From NCBI GenBank assembly GCA_966211815.1, contig CBIHOD010000014.1, positions 1 through 64,000 of the forward strand: 64,000 nt of DNA, given 5' to 3'. Position 1 is the first letter of the stretch. Every line of letters begins with the position of its first letter. The position numbers and the translations under genes are program-made. The notes under the pieces are model-generated. The model did not search any database. It was not told the DNA's origin and saw only the letters and a program-made list of their open reading frames with translations. Shown piece by piece: positions 17,493 through 26,848 of the stretch. The DNA is from JANPCX01 sp966211815. Its GTDB lineage: Bacteria; Pseudomonadota; Gammaproteobacteria; Burkholderiales; Burkholderiaceae_C.

Positions 17493-17884
17493 CAAGTCGA
17501 CATCGCTGTCCCATCCCTACCCGCGGCCGGGGCCCCGCTGCGCACGTCGTAGACACCAGGCGTCTGGCCGTCGGGATGCGGCACAGGTACCCAGGTCTTG
17601 TCGCTGTCGGTGATCGGGTCGGGCGGGATGGTTCTCAGGTAGCGGCGCGCAGCCAGTTGCTCCAGCGTCGGTGGGTATTGGCCGGTGTCAGCGCGGTATT
17701 TGTCGATCGCCTCGCGCATGAGGCGCAGGTTGGTGCGCAGCGCCGCCTCCTTGGCACCGTCCACCGAATCGAAATACCGCGGCGCCGCGATGGCAAGCAA
17801 CAGGCCAATGATGGCCATGACCACCAGCAACTCCATCAGCGTGAAGCCGCGGCGCGTTCTTCTTGAAGGGGCAGTGTCCCTCAT
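17489..17884 (-). CDS. GspG/H-like pseudopilin
   Basis: A 131-aa type IV pilin-like protein. The leader ends RRGFTLMELLVVMAIIGLLL, with Gly at -1, Phe at +1 and Glu at +5 as prepilin peptidase requires. It is followed by GspG-like soluble sequence (RYFDSVDGAKEAALRTNL). It would be a minor pseudopilin of the secretion pseudopilus. It lies six bases after the preceding pseudopilin gene. Confidence 0.82.
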   Translation of the reverse strand: MRDTAPSRRTRRGFTLMELLVVMAIIGLLLAIAAPRYFDSVDGAKEAALRTNLRLMREAIDKYRADTGQYPPTLEQLAARRYLRTIPPDPITDSDKTWVPVPHPDGQTPGVYDVRSGAPAAGRDGTAMSTW

Positions 17885-17890
17885 GGCGCG

Positions 17891-18367
17891 TCACCACTGC
17901 GCATAAGGCACGCCGTTGAGCCCGACTGCGGTGGACTTGGACCGCACGTCGAACACGTCCAGGCCCGGTTGCGGATCGTCTGCCGGGCTGGCGTAGCTGC
18001 GCAGCGCCCAGGTTCGGACCGCAGGTTCTTCCACCGGTGCCATCGGGTCGCGCGGCAATCGGCGCATCAGATAGAGCTTGGCGGCCTTGGGCGACTGGGC
18101 ATCTTCGACGCCCTCCACCAGCGCCTCCAGGTTGGGTGGATAACCGGACCCACCGGCCGGCTGCGCGATGCGGCCGGTGTCGACCAGGCGCTTGTACTGG
18201 TCCAGCGCGGTGCGGATCTCGCGCAGCGAGCGGCGCAGGTCTTCCTCCTGCGTGCGGCGCTGGGACAGCTCGATCAACGGCAGCCCGATCGTCGCCAGGA
18301 TGGCCATGATGGCGACGACGGCCAGCAACTCGACCAGCGAGAAGCCTTTTGAGCGTGGAGTGGTCAC
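17891..18367 (-). CDS. GspG/H-like pseudopilin
   Basis: A 158-aa pilin-like protein whose cleavage motif is in SKGFSLVELLAVVAIMAIL, with Glu at +5. The soluble part contains RTALDQYKRLVDTGRI and a PRDPMAPVEEPAVRTWALRS segment resembling the GspG DPWG region. The start codon overlaps the secretin stop (ATGA, 18364-18367), implying coupled translation. It is probably a minor pseudopilin. Confidence 0.82.
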   Translation of the reverse strand: MTTPRSKGFSLVELLAVVAIMAILATIGLPLIELSQRRTQEEDLRRSLREIRTALDQYKRLVDTGRIAQPAGGSGYPPNLEALVEGVEDAQSPKAAKLYLMRRLPRDPMAPVEEPAVRTWALRSYASPADDPQPGLDVFDVRSKSTAVGLNGVPYAQW

Positions 18368-20475
18368 CGAGGCCCTCCGGCCGGCACTGCGGGCGGCACT
18401 TCGGGCGGGCGGTTGGGCGCATCGCCTGCGCCATTGCCCACGGAGTTCGGCGAGGCCGGCACCAGCGGCGGTGTCACCAGGCCCTGCGACAGGTTTGCCG
18501 GCGTGTTGCCAATCGTGCCCGGCGGGTTGGCCAAGGCGCTGGGCGGCGGCACTAAGCGCTGCTGCGGCGGCATCCAGTTCCCGGCCGGGGATGCCGGCGT
18601 CACAGGTTGCACGGCGCCTGGCGCATTCGCCCCGCGCGCCGTGCCGAGCTGGATGGGTGCCGCGCCCACCGCGCTTTCCGTGCCGGCCATGAACTCTTGC
18701 AGCCCCAGGCCCGGCACGTCCAGGTTGCGCACGATGCGCGGCGTGATCAGCAGGACGATCTCGGTGCGGGCGTCGCTGTCCTGCGAGGCGCCGAAGAGCT
18801 TGTTCACCACCGGGATCTCGTTCAACCCCGGCACGCCGGTGTTGGCGCGGCGCTCGTCGCGTTGGATGAGGCCGGCCAGGATGTTGGTCTCGCCGTCGCG
18901 CACGCGCAGCGTGGTCGAGGTGTTGCGCGTGCCCAGCCGGTACACCTGGGTGCCGCTGGCGCGGATGATGGTCTCCAGGATGTTGGAGACTTCCAGCGCA
19001 ATCTTCATCGACACCTCGTCGTCCAGCGACACCACCGGCTCGATCTCCAGCTTCAGGCCCACGTCGAGGTAGTTCACCGTCTCGAATGAACCGACGTTGG
19101 CGGTGGCCGTGGTGGTGATCACCGGCACCCGCTCGCCGATCAGGATCTTGGCGGGCATCTTGTTGCGCACCCGCACCCGCGGGTTGGCGAGCAGATTGGC
19201 GTTGCCCTTTTGGCTGCGCAGCTGGGCCGACACCAGCGGGTCGTTGAACCGCAATCGCACCATGCTGTCGGTGATCTTCTTGGTCTCGTCCAGTCGCAAC
19301 TGGCCTGACACGTTGTCGGCGCCGCTGATGCCGGCGGAGACAGCGTCGGGCCAGCGGATGCCGAGGTCCAGCAGGCGGTTGACGCTGACTTCCATCACCT
19401 CCAGCTCCAGCATCACCTCGGGCTCGGCCAGGTCCTGCGCGGCGATGACCTTCTCGGCCAGGCGCACCACTTCGGCCGAGTCGCGCACCATCACCATGTT
19501 CAGCTTCTTGTCGACCACCACGTCCCGGGCCTTGGCCACGGTGCGCACGACATTGGCCACCTCGGTGGCGTCGGCGTTGCTCAGGTAGAAGCTGCGCACC
19601 ACCATCTCGCGGTACTCCAGCGCCTTGGCTGGCGTGTTGGGGTAGATGAGCAGGGTGTCGTCGTCCAGCACGCGCCGCTCCAGCTGGTTGGTGGCCAGCA
19701 CCAGGCGCACGATGTCCTCCACCGGCTTGTTGTGCACCGACAGCGTCACCCGCAGGTCGGGCCGCACGTCACGTTCGATCATGTAGTTCAGCCCCGAGGC
19801 CTGCTTCAGCGCTTCGAAGACCTGCAGCAGCGTGGCGCCGTTGAAGCTCAGCGACACCGGCACCTGGTAGGCGGCCTTGAGCTTGGGGTACAGGCCGAGC
19901 TCCTTGCCGGTCGCGTCCGCTTGCTGCCGCATCAGCTGCCGCAGCGCCAGGCCGGCGCGGCGGTGGTTGGGGTTGTCGGACAGCACTTGGCGCACTTTGC
20001 CGATGGCCGCGTCGAGCTGGCCCTCGCGCGCCAATGCGGCGGCCTGGTCGATGGCCACCCAATGACGCTGGGCCACCTCCACCCGCGCCACGCCGCCGCT
20101 GGCCCTCAAGTTGCCAGCATCGAGACGGGCCGCCTGGGCATAGGTTTCTCGCGCGGCGTCGAAATCGCCGCGCTCCAACAAGGCCTCTGCTTCGCGCAGC
20201 AGGGCGTTGACTGCCGCTTCACGTTGCGTGAAGTAGGTGCGGCGGAAGTCGTTGTTCGAAGGGCTCTGGTCCATGGCGGACTTCAGCTTGGCCAGGCCGG
20301 GTTCGGTCTGCCCGGCCGCGATGTCGGCCTGGCCTTCTCGGAAGGCGGTGTAGCCCGCGCATCCGCCAAGCAGCACTGCGGCTAGGCAAGCCGATGCGAG
20401 CACCGTCAAGCGTTGAGACCTGGACCCGCGCCCGGAAGAGGGCTCGGGGCGGGCAATGCGGCGGTATGGGTTCAT
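18364..20475 (-). CDS. Secretin (GspD/PilQ family), lipoprotein with TPR region
   Basis: The outer-membrane channel of the secretion system. The N-terminus carries a lipoprotein signal (VLLGGCAG, acylated Cys about residue 39), then TPR-like helices (AREGQLDAAIGKVRQVL and similar), then N-domains including an STN-like segment (YQVPVSLSFNGATLLQVFEAL). The secretin core follows, with VPVITTTATANVGSFETVNY and the signature VPGLNEIPVVNKLFGA and LLITPRIVRN. The C-terminal tail is proline and asparagine rich. At 703 aa it is typical. It overlaps both neighbours by ATGA. The TPR-lipoprotein N-terminus recalls MshL/PilQ-like secretins more than classical GspD. Confidence 0.9.
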   Translation of the reverse strand: MNPYRRIARPEPSSGRGSRSQRLTVLASACLAAVLLGGCAGYTAFREGQADIAAGQTEPGLAKLKSAMDQSPSNNDFRRTYFTQREAAVNALLREAEALLERGDFDAARETYAQAARLDAGNLRASGGVARVEVAQRHWVAIDQAAALAREGQLDAAIGKVRQVLSDNPNHRRAGLALRQLMRQQADATGKELGLYPKLKAAYQVPVSLSFNGATLLQVFEALKQASGLNYMIERDVRPDLRVTLSVHNKPVEDIVRLVLATNQLERRVLDDDTLLIYPNTPAKALEYREMVVRSFYLSNADATEVANVVRTVAKARDVVVDKKLNMVMVRDSAEVVRLAEKVIAAQDLAEPEVMLELEVMEVSVNRLLDLGIRWPDAVSAGISGADNVSGQLRLDETKKITDSMVRLRFNDPLVSAQLRSQKGNANLLANPRVRVRNKMPAKILIGERVPVITTTATANVGSFETVNYLDVGLKLEIEPVVSLDDEVSMKIALEVSNILETIIRASGTQVYRLGTRNTSTTLRVRDGETNILAGLIQRDERRANTGVPGLNEIPVVNKLFGASQDSDARTEIVLLITPRIVRNLDVPGLGLQEFMAGTESAVGAAPIQLGTARGANAPGAVQPVTPASPAGNWMPPQQRLVPPPSALANPPGTIGNTPANLSQGLVTPPLVPASPNSVGNGAGDAPNRPPEVPPAVPAGGPR

Positions 20476-21128
20476 GGGACGGAACGATTGAGGTTGGCCT
20501 CACGGCCGGGTGCTTGCTGCCGGTTTTTGCCCGCCGGCTGGGAAGGCGGCGCATTCTGCGGAACGGCCAGCGTCCATGGCGTCTGGTTCGACAACTGCAG
20601 CAGCGAAACGGCTTGAGTGTTGATCTCGACCACCCTGTAGTCCGACATCAGCAAGCTGCCCTTGCGCGCCAGCACGGTGGACTGCGGCGTGGCGATGAAG
20701 ACGCCGGGTGCAGCACCGTCATCCCAGGTGCCGATCACCTGTAAAGGTGGCGGTTCGGGCGGCGGTGGCGCGGGAGGTTGGGGCGGCGTGTCGACAGGTT
20801 GCCGCGTCACCTGCACCGCTTGAATCGGTGAAGAATGGACTGAAGCGGCCACCGCCGCCGTAGGGCGCCGCGCCGCGAAGGCATTGCCCATGGTTGAGGC
20901 AGAAGCCGCCGCTTCGGCAGGCAAAGTGGGCAGTGCAGTTGCCGGTTGCGCCTGGCCGGAGTATGAGATCCGGTCCTGACCCGCCGTCGAACTCCGACCG
21001 GTGTCGGGCGATGCCGGCAACACCACCTCCAGCGCCGACGGCCCAGGGTGCAGCGGTGCCAGCCAGCGCAACAGCAGCAAGGCGACGACCACCGCCAGCA
21101 ACCAGGGCAGGTGTTGGCCTTGCTTCAT
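20472..21128 (-). CDS. PilP/GspC-like inner-membrane coupling protein
   Basis: A 218-aa protein with one N-terminal membrane helix (WLLAVVVALLLLRWLAPL), a long proline-rich linker (PPQPPAPPPPEPPP) and a small C-terminal domain (LQVIGTWDDGAAPGVFIA..ARKGSLLMSDYRVVEINTQ) resembling the homology region of GspC/PilP that contacts the secretin. It would link the inner-membrane platform to the secretin encoded next. Both ends overlap neighbours as ATGA. Confidence 0.75.
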   Translation of the reverse strand: MKQGQHLPWLLAVVVALLLLRWLAPLHPGPSALEVVLPASPDTGRSSTAGQDRISYSGQAQPATALPTLPAEAAASASTMGNAFAARRPTAAVAASVHSSPIQAVQVTRQPVDTPPQPPAPPPPEPPPLQVIGTWDDGAAPGVFIATPQSTVLARKGSLLMSDYRVVEINTQAVSLLQLSNQTPWTLAVPQNAPPSQPAGKNRQQAPGREANLNRSVP

Positions 21129-21724
21129 GGCTTGGCCTCCGGCTTGACTGCTTGCGCAGACGCATCCTCGCCGTCAGCCAACGGAACCACCAACACCAAC
21201 TTGGCCTCGACGTCCGCGGTATCCGGATGCGGACGGTTGAAGCGTGCTTCCCTCACCACCAGGGTGGGCAGGCTGGCGTGCAACTGGTCCAGCCACAGCC
21301 GAAGCGGCAGGTAGGCGCCTTTGACGTTGCCATGCACTTCCAGCCGAGCGAAGCCGTCGGCAGTGGCTTCCCTCAAGCGGTAGTCGGCGGCTTCCCAGGC
21401 GAGTTGCTGTGCCGCGGCGGCTTCCTGGATCTTTGCCATCAAGGCATGGATGCTGCTGCGCGCCGGCAGGGTTTGGTCGGCGGCAGCGGTCTTGTTTCGC
21501 ACCTCGTTCTGTGGCGCGGTCGTCGCAAGCGCTTGGTCTGCTTTCCTTTCGTTGGACAGAGCCGCCGCATGGGCTTGCCAGGCAGACACGCCCGCCAGCA
21601 TCGACAGCCCGATCAAACTCAAACCGAGCACACCCGGCCCACCCAGGCGCTGCCAGATCCGGTGCCACGCCAAAGCAGCTCGCGGTATCGGCGGCCGAAC
21701 CTGCGGTGACGGCTGCTGCTTCAT
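21125..21724 (-). CDS. PilO/GspM-like inner-membrane platform protein
   Basis: A 199-aa protein starting MKQQPSPQ at 21724. One membrane segment (GVLGLSLIGLSMLAGVSAW) is followed by a helical stretch and a ferredoxin-like C-terminal domain (FARLEVHGNVKGAYLPLRLW..TLVVREARFNRP). The layout matches PilO/GspM, which together with PilN-like partners forms the periplasmic ring. It overlaps its neighbours by ATGA at both ends. Assignment rests on topology and gene order rather than strong motifs. Confidence 0.65.
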   Translation of the reverse strand: MKQQPSPQVRPPIPRAALAWHRIWQRLGGPGVLGLSLIGLSMLAGVSAWQAHAAALSNERKADQALATTAPQNEVRNKTAAADQTLPARSSIHALMAKIQEAAAAQQLAWEAADYRLREATADGFARLEVHGNVKGAYLPLRLWLDQLHASLPTLVVREARFNRPHPDTADVEAKLVLVVPLADGEDASAQAVKPEAKP

Positions 21725-22311
21725 GGCCGCGGCCTGCCTTCCTGAGGCAAAGTACCACCGCTCACCGGCATCGCGACCACAAAACGCACCACCGGCGCAT
21801 TCGTGCCGGCGTCCAGCGCTTGTTGCTGCGAGCTCAGCTGGGGCTGCCCCAACGCCTGAGGCGCCAGTGCCGCCCGGGCTTGCTGCAATCTCTCGACAAA
21901 AGCCAACGCGTCGTTCCAAGTGGGCGATTGCGCTTCGAGCTTCAGTGAACCAGCGCGGGCGTCCTCCGCACTGGGCTGCAAGCTCAAACCCAATAGGTAG
22001 ACCGGCTCGGCCACCGCATCGTCGACGACCTGGAGCGCGGCCTGCCACGGCCAGGCTTGTTGTTGCCGCAACTGGGCCAGGCGCCGAGCCTGGGCCGGCG
22101 TGACCGCCTGGCGGGCGGTGTCTTCCGCCTGGCGGCGGGCTGCTTCATGGCCGGCCTGGTCCAGCCGGCGCTGCGCCGCTTCTGCACGGTCCTGCCAGTG
22201 CTGCTTCAGTGCGCAGGCGCCGGCCAGCAGCAGCGAGCCTGCCAGCAACAACCACCACCCTGCGCGGGGAGAACTGGTTGGCCTGGAGAAATCGACGCGG
22301 CGGGTGGTCAT
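21721..22311 (-). CDS. PilN-like inner-membrane platform protein
   Basis: A 196-aa protein starting MTTRRVDFSRP at 22311. The short cytoplasmic RVDFSRP motif before a single membrane helix (GWWLLLAGSLLLAGACAL) is reminiscent of the PilN peptide that binds PilM. A coiled-coil region (AAQRRLDQAGHEAARRQAED) and a small periplasmic domain follow. It overlaps the PilM-like and PilO-like genes by ATGA on either side, in the order M-N-O-P-secretin known from type IV pilus operons. Confidence 0.68.
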   Translation of the reverse strand: MTTRRVDFSRPTSSPRAGWWLLLAGSLLLAGACALKQHWQDRAEAAQRRLDQAGHEAARRQAEDTARQAVTPAQARRLAQLRQQQAWPWQAALQVVDDAVAEPVYLLGLSLQPSAEDARAGSLKLEAQSPTWNDALAFVERLQQARAALAPQALGQPQLSSQQQALDAGTNAPVVRFVVAMPVSGGTLPQEGRPRP

Positions 22312-23222
22312 GTGGCCTGGTTCCGGGAAGCTTCCAGACGGCCAGCCGTTGCTGCGCGGGACTGGTGCGTCGGTGGCCTGCCATCCACACACAGCCATCG
22401 CAGGCCGGCGTCTTCCAGGCCGGCGGGCGCGGGCGTCCAGGCTGCGATGCAAATACTCCCCGACGCATCGACCAGGCCGAGGCCGATGGCGGCAATGTCG
22501 ATCTGACGGCGCAAATCACGCGCATTCAGGTCGGGTGCCAAACCGGCATGGAGACTCGCCAGGCGGGGCACAGGCGAGTCCTCGGCCCTCGCCACATGGG
22601 CCAGCATCAGCCGGTCTTGTTCCAGCCAACCCCACCAGCCATCCGCCTTCCCCGACAAGCCGGTGGCGTGACGGGTAGAGCGCTGCCATGCGCGGTCCCA
22701 GCCCCAGCACCAAGCCGGTGTGATGGCCCGCCATTTGAAGCCGGCGCGCGAGGCGGCTTGTTGCAATGCCTGATGAATCTGGGGCGACAGGCCGTACCCC
22801 AAGGCCTGGGCATCGCCCGCCCGGAAATCCACCCGCACGTCCCAGCCGGCCACCGGGTCGCGGGCGGTGTCGTAGAGCCGCTGCAGCCGGTGCCGCACCA
22901 GGGCCTGCGCCTGCGTGTCCGACAACAGCGTGCCGCCGGTTTCCACCCGCATCACCGGCAACCACGCCGATTCGAGCACGGCTTCGACGCGCGTGCCCAG
23001 TGGCTTTGGGTAGAGCTGCGCGATGGCATTGGTGAGGCCGCCGGCGAGATCAGCGGCCCGAGGCGCTGGGCCTCGGGGCAGCGGCGCGCTGGCTTGCAGT
23101 TGCAGGCCATGCGCGGGATGCGGTGCAGACCAGCGCTCTACCGCATGACGGCCGACGCGCAGATATTCGATGGGCCTGCGCCAGCGGGGGAGCAAGCGTT
23201 TGATCGGGTCAAGCGGCGACAC
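22308..23222 (-). CDS. PilM/GspL-like cytoplasmic platform protein
   Basis: A 304-aa protein without a clear membrane helix, placed between the ATPase gene and the PilN-like gene where PilM or the cytoplasmic part of GspL is expected. Segments such as LESAWLPVMRVETG and SPQIHQALQQAASRAGFKWRAI are compatible with an actin-like PilM fold but are not diagnostic. It overlaps the ATPase gene by 14 bases and the PilN-like gene by ATGA. It is assigned mainly from position and topology. Confidence 0.6.
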   Translation of the reverse strand: MSPLDPIKRLLPRWRRPIEYLRVGRHAVERWSAPHPAHGLQLQASAPLPRGPAPRAADLAGGLTNAIAQLYPKPLGTRVEAVLESAWLPVMRVETGGTLLSDTQAQALVRHRLQRLYDTARDPVAGWDVRVDFRAGDAQALGYGLSPQIHQALQQAASRAGFKWRAITPAWCWGWDRAWQRSTRHATGLSGKADGWWGWLEQDRLMLAHVARAEDSPVPRLASLHAGLAPDLNARDLRRQIDIAAIGLGLVDASGSICIAAWTPAPAGLEDAGLRWLCVDGRPPTHQSRAATAGRLEASRNQAT

Positions 23223-25002
23223 GGTCCACCTCGTCCATCGTGGTCCAGCCGCGCAGCGCGGCGGCCAGGACCTGCCGACGCAGGCTGCGCCAGCCGCTGC
23301 GTTCGGCTTCGGCCTGGATCTCCACCTGAGGCGCCCTGCGGGCGATCAGGGCCTTGGCCTGGGGCGTGAGCGTGAGCAGTTCGCCCAGCGCGAAACGGCC
23401 CGAGTAGCCTGTCCCGCGGCAGCGCTCGCAGCCGCGGGCTTGCAGCAGGCGCGGCGAAGCGTCGGCATCGAAGTCTTCGGCGCTGATGTGGCTGTCGACA
23501 CAGGCTTGTTGAAAGTCCTCTTCTGCACGAAGCCGATGGGCTTGATCGGCCGACAGCACCGCCGGCTGCGCGCAGTGCGGGCACAGCCGCCGCACCAGGC
23601 GCTGCGCCAGCACGCCGTTGATCGCCGAGGCGAAGGTGTAGGCGTCGATGCCGAACTGCTCGAAGCGCCCCACCACGTCGAACACGGTGTTGGCATGCAC
23701 CGTGGTGAACACCAGGTGGCCGGTCAGGGCGGACTGCACCGCGATTTGCGCCGTCTCGGCGTCGCGGATCTCGCCGACGAGGATCTTGTCGGGGTCGTGG
23801 CGCAGGATGGAGCGCAGCCCCCGGGCGAAGCTCAAGCCCTTGCGCTCGTTGACCGGGATCTGCAACACGCCGGGCAGCTGGTACTCCACCGGGTCTTCGA
23901 TCGTGATGACCTTGTCGCGGGTTTCATGGGTCTCGGTGATGGCGGCGTAGAGCGTCGTCGTCTTGCCCGAGCCGGTAGGGCCGGTCACCAGGAACATGCC
24001 GTGCGGCTTGCGGCAAAGCAGCTTGAGCGCCTGGCGGGCTTCGCCGTCGAAGCCGAGCTTCTCCAGCGTGAGGCCGGCCAGCGTCTGGGCCAGGTGCTGG
24101 CGGTCCAGGATGCGCAGCACGGCGTCTTCGCCGTGGATGCTGGGCATGATGGACACGCGCACATCAATGGTCCGGCCATGGGGCGGCTCGCCGTATTGGA
24201 TCTGCAGCCGGCCGTCCTGCGGCACCCGGCGCTCGGCGATGTCGAGCTGGGCCATCACCTTGATGCGGCTGATCGCCTGCTGGGCCAGCGCCACGTCCGC
24301 CCCGCCGCCGTCCAGCCGGCGCACCGCGGTGAGCACGCCGTCGATGCGGAACTTGACGGTCATGCCCTGCGGGTCGCTCTCCAGGTGGATGTCGGACGCG
24401 CCGGTCTTCAACGCGTCATAAAGCGTCGAGTTGACAAAACGCACCGCGGGGCTCGTGCCTTCCTGCAGGTGGCGCAGGCTCAGCGTCTCGATGGAGCTGC
24501 CATCGACTGAAGCGCTTCTGCCGTCGATGGGGGCAACCGCATCGTGGCCCATCCCCTCCAGCGCCGTCATCGCCTGCTCGGCCTGGGACAGCCAGGCGTC
24601 GAAGGTGGCGGGGCTGGCCCAATGCGCCGTGAGCGGCCCGAAGCGGCTGCGCGCCCAGGCCAACAGGTCGGTGTCGAACGGGTCGGTGGCGACGAACTGG
24701 AGCGCCCCACCGTTCTCGGATGCGGAGGATTCGCCGCGAAACACCGCGCAACGCCGGCGTGCGGCTTCGGCGAAAGGCAGTTGCCCGAAATCAGGTGTCC
24801 AGGCGGCCAACTCATCCAGCTTGACCGCTGGCCAGCCGAACAGTTCACCCAGCTCGTTGGCCCAGGTGGTGTCGTCTTCTGGATAGGTTTGTTTGAGCCC
24901 CGTGAGAAGGTCGACCACGCCTTGCTGGCGCAGCTCGGCGATGCGTGCCCGCAGGTCGCCAGCGTTGCCGGCCGAGGCTGGTGCTGTGCTGCCGCTGCTC
25001 AT
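23209..25002 (-). CDS. GspE/PilB-family secretion ATPase
   Basis: A 597-aa hexameric ATPase that powers pseudopilus assembly. The N-terminal part resembles the GspE N-domain. The core shows the Walker A motif GPTGSGKTTTLYAAI, the Asp box, the Walker B motif KILVGEIRDAETA and the His box LTGHLVFTTVHANTVFDVV. A four-cysteine zinc site (CPHC and CERCRGTGYSGR) is present as in GspE. It starts four bases after the GspF stop. Confidence 0.95.
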   Translation of the reverse strand: MSSGSTAPASAGNAGDLRARIAELRQQGVVDLLTGLKQTYPEDDTTWANELGELFGWPAVKLDELAAWTPDFGQLPFAEAARRRCAVFRGESSASENGGALQFVATDPFDTDLLAWARSRFGPLTAHWASPATFDAWLSQAEQAMTALEGMGHDAVAPIDGRSASVDGSSIETLSLRHLQEGTSPAVRFVNSTLYDALKTGASDIHLESDPQGMTVKFRIDGVLTAVRRLDGGGADVALAQQAISRIKVMAQLDIAERRVPQDGRLQIQYGEPPHGRTIDVRVSIMPSIHGEDAVLRILDRQHLAQTLAGLTLEKLGFDGEARQALKLLCRKPHGMFLVTGPTGSGKTTTLYAAITETHETRDKVITIEDPVEYQLPGVLQIPVNERKGLSFARGLRSILRHDPDKILVGEIRDAETAQIAVQSALTGHLVFTTVHANTVFDVVGRFEQFGIDAYTFASAINGVLAQRLVRRLCPHCAQPAVLSADQAHRLRAEEDFQQACVDSHISAEDFDADASPRLLQARGCERCRGTGYSGRFALGELLTLTPQAKALIARRAPQVEIQAEAERSGWRSLRRQVLAAALRGWTTMDEVDRVAA

Positions 25003-25006
25003 CGCG

Positions 25007-26251
25007 TCATTGGATCGAGGAGGCCAGTTCGAAGATCGGCATGTACATCAAGACCACGACCAGGCCCACGCCCAAACCGATTCCCAGCATCACCAGCGGC
25101 TCCAGCACCTTCATGCCGCGCTCCAGCCGGCGGCTGATCTCGTTCTCGTGGAAATGGGCAATGCGCTGCAGCACCGCGCCCAGGTCGCCGGTTCGCTCCC
25201 CGGCCCGCATCAACTGCTCGGCCACCGGCGTCGCCATGCCCGCCTGGGCATGGGCGGTGGCGGGCGACAGGCCGTCGTTCAGCGCCTGGGCCACCGCTTC
25301 TCCCCGACTGCGCAGTTGCACCGGCAACAAGGCATTCGACAGCGCCAGCGATTGCGGCAACGGGATGCCGCCCTGCACCAGCATGCCGGTGGCCCGGTAC
25401 CAGCGAGCCAGGTGGTAGGTGGTGAGCGGCTCGCGGACGATGCGCATCGGACCCCATCGCAGCAGCACGCCCGATGCCCTTGCCCGCCAGGCCGGCACGC
25501 CAAGCACCGCGGCACAGGCCAAACCGATGGCGCCCAGCAGGCTGGACACTAATACCTGATGCCCGGCCAGCAAGTGGGCCCAGCCCACCATAGCCTGCGC
25601 GGACCACGGCAATTCACCTGACAAGCCTTCGAAAATGCGCGCGAACCGCGGCATCACGTAGAACAGCAGGAAGAGCAGCACCAGACCGCCCACGCCGATT
25701 AGCAGCATCGGATACAGCGCGGTGGAAGTGATGCGGTGCCTCAACTCGGCCACGCGCTGCTGGTGCTCGATGAAGCGGGACAGCGACTGCGGCAGGTCGG
25801 AAGTCAGCTCGGAGGCGCGCACCAGCGCGACCAACAGCGGTGGGAAGCAAGCGGTGTCGGCTTCCATTGCGGTCGACAAGGTCTTGCCGTCCTGCAGTTG
25901 CCTGACCAGGGCGGTCAGCGGTCCTTGGGCGCCTGAGTCGCCGGCGCTACGTTGCAAGGTGTCCAGTGCTTCGATGACGCTCAAGCCCGCCTGGAGGAGG
26001 TCGCGCAGCTGTTCGGCGAAGACGATCAGGTCCCAGCGGCCGCTGCGGGGTTGTTGACCGGCTCGCGAAGAAGAAAGCGCAAGCACCCGTCCAGTGTCAG
26101 ACCTTGCCGGCCAGCCGGGGGCCCCCGCCCGCGACAGCACCGCGTAGCCCTGGGCCGAGGCCAACCGGCGGGCAGCCTCTTCGCTGGCCGCGTCGAAATC
26201 CAGGGCCTGCGGCAGGCCCTGGCCTTGTACGACGATGAGGCGAACGCGCAT
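25007..26251 (-). CDS. GspF/PilC-family inner-membrane platform protein
   Basis: A 414-aa polytopic membrane protein of the T2SS/T4P F family, the rotor or core on which the pseudopilus assembles. Two T2SSF domains are visible, each with a conserved helix (DLLQAGLSVIEALDTLQ and MLVQGGIPLPQSLALSN). Membrane segments include LIGVGGLVLLFLLFYVM and MLGIGLGVGLVVVLMYMP. It lies between the GspG and GspE genes. Confidence 0.93.
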   Translation of the reverse strand: MRVRLIVVQGQGLPQALDFDAASEEAARRLASAQGYAVLSRAGAPGWPARSDTGRVLALSSSRAGQQPRSGRWDLIVFAEQLRDLLQAGLSVIEALDTLQRSAGDSGAQGPLTALVRQLQDGKTLSTAMEADTACFPPLLVALVRASELTSDLPQSLSRFIEHQQRVAELRHRITSTALYPMLLIGVGGLVLLFLLFYVMPRFARIFEGLSGELPWSAQAMVGWAHLLAGHQVLVSSLLGAIGLACAAVLGVPAWRARASGVLLRWGPMRIVREPLTTYHLARWYRATGMLVQGGIPLPQSLALSNALLPVQLRSRGEAVAQALNDGLSPATAHAQAGMATPVAEQLMRAGERTGDLGAVLQRIAHFHENEISRRLERGMKVLEPLVMLGIGLGVGLVVVLMYMPIFELASSIQ

Positions 26252-26365
26252 GGCGGGTACGGGCAGTTGGTGTTTGCAGTGGATGGTGTCGGGGTGGGTA
26301 GTGAGAGCGCGCGGCTGGTGGGTGCAGGTGCGATTGCTGACAGCCCGAGGTATTTTCCGGCCGCC

Positions 26366-26803
26366 TCAGCGACCGGTGTCCCAGACGCTGATGTCGGCGT
26401 TCTCGTCCGTCCCACCAGCCTGACCGTCCTTGCCCAGCGACAACAAATCGTAGTCGCGCCCTTGTTCACCTGGACTGCGGTAGATGTAAGCCCGCCCCCA
26501 CGGGTCCGCAGGCACCGCCTTGCTTAAGTACGGCTTGCTCCACCGCGGCTCGTCCGCCGGCCGCTCCACCAACGCGCGCAACCCTTGCTGCGTGCTGGGG
26601 AAATGGCCGTTGTCCAGGCGGAAGGCACCCAGCGCTTTCTCAAACGAATCGAGCTGGGCGCGGGTGGCTTTGATTTCGCTCTTGCCGACCTGGTCGAAGA
26701 ACCTCGGCGCCACGTAGCTGGCGAGCAGGCCGATGATGACCATGACGACGAGGAGTTCTAGGAGGGTGAAGCCCTGAGGCTTCATTAATTTGCCAGCGGC
26801 CAT
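26366..26803 (-). CDS. GspG-type major pseudopilin
   Basis: A classical major pseudopilin: leader ending MKPQG, then FTLLELLVVMVIIGLLASYV with Glu5, then the GspG signature region (LDNGHFPSTQQGLRALV, DPWGRAYIYRSPGEQGRDYD, LGKDGQAGGTDENADI) with its calcium-binding loop. The start may be ATG at 26803 or 26785; neither has a strong ribosome site. It is the first gene of the secretion operon, just downstream of the RHS toxin and immunity genes, so the promoter may lie in 26804-26950 or further upstream. Confidence 0.93.
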   Translation of the reverse strand: MAAGKLMKPQGFTLLELLVVMVIIGLLASYVAPRFFDQVGKSEIKATRAQLDSFEKALGAFRLDNGHFPSTQQGLRALVERPADEPRWSKPYLSKAVPADPWGRAYIYRSPGEQGRDYDLLSLGKDGQAGGTDENADISVWDTGR

Positions 26804-26848
26804 AAAAGGTTTCACGTCCTAATTTCGAGCTTGTTGGACTTAAGAGTC

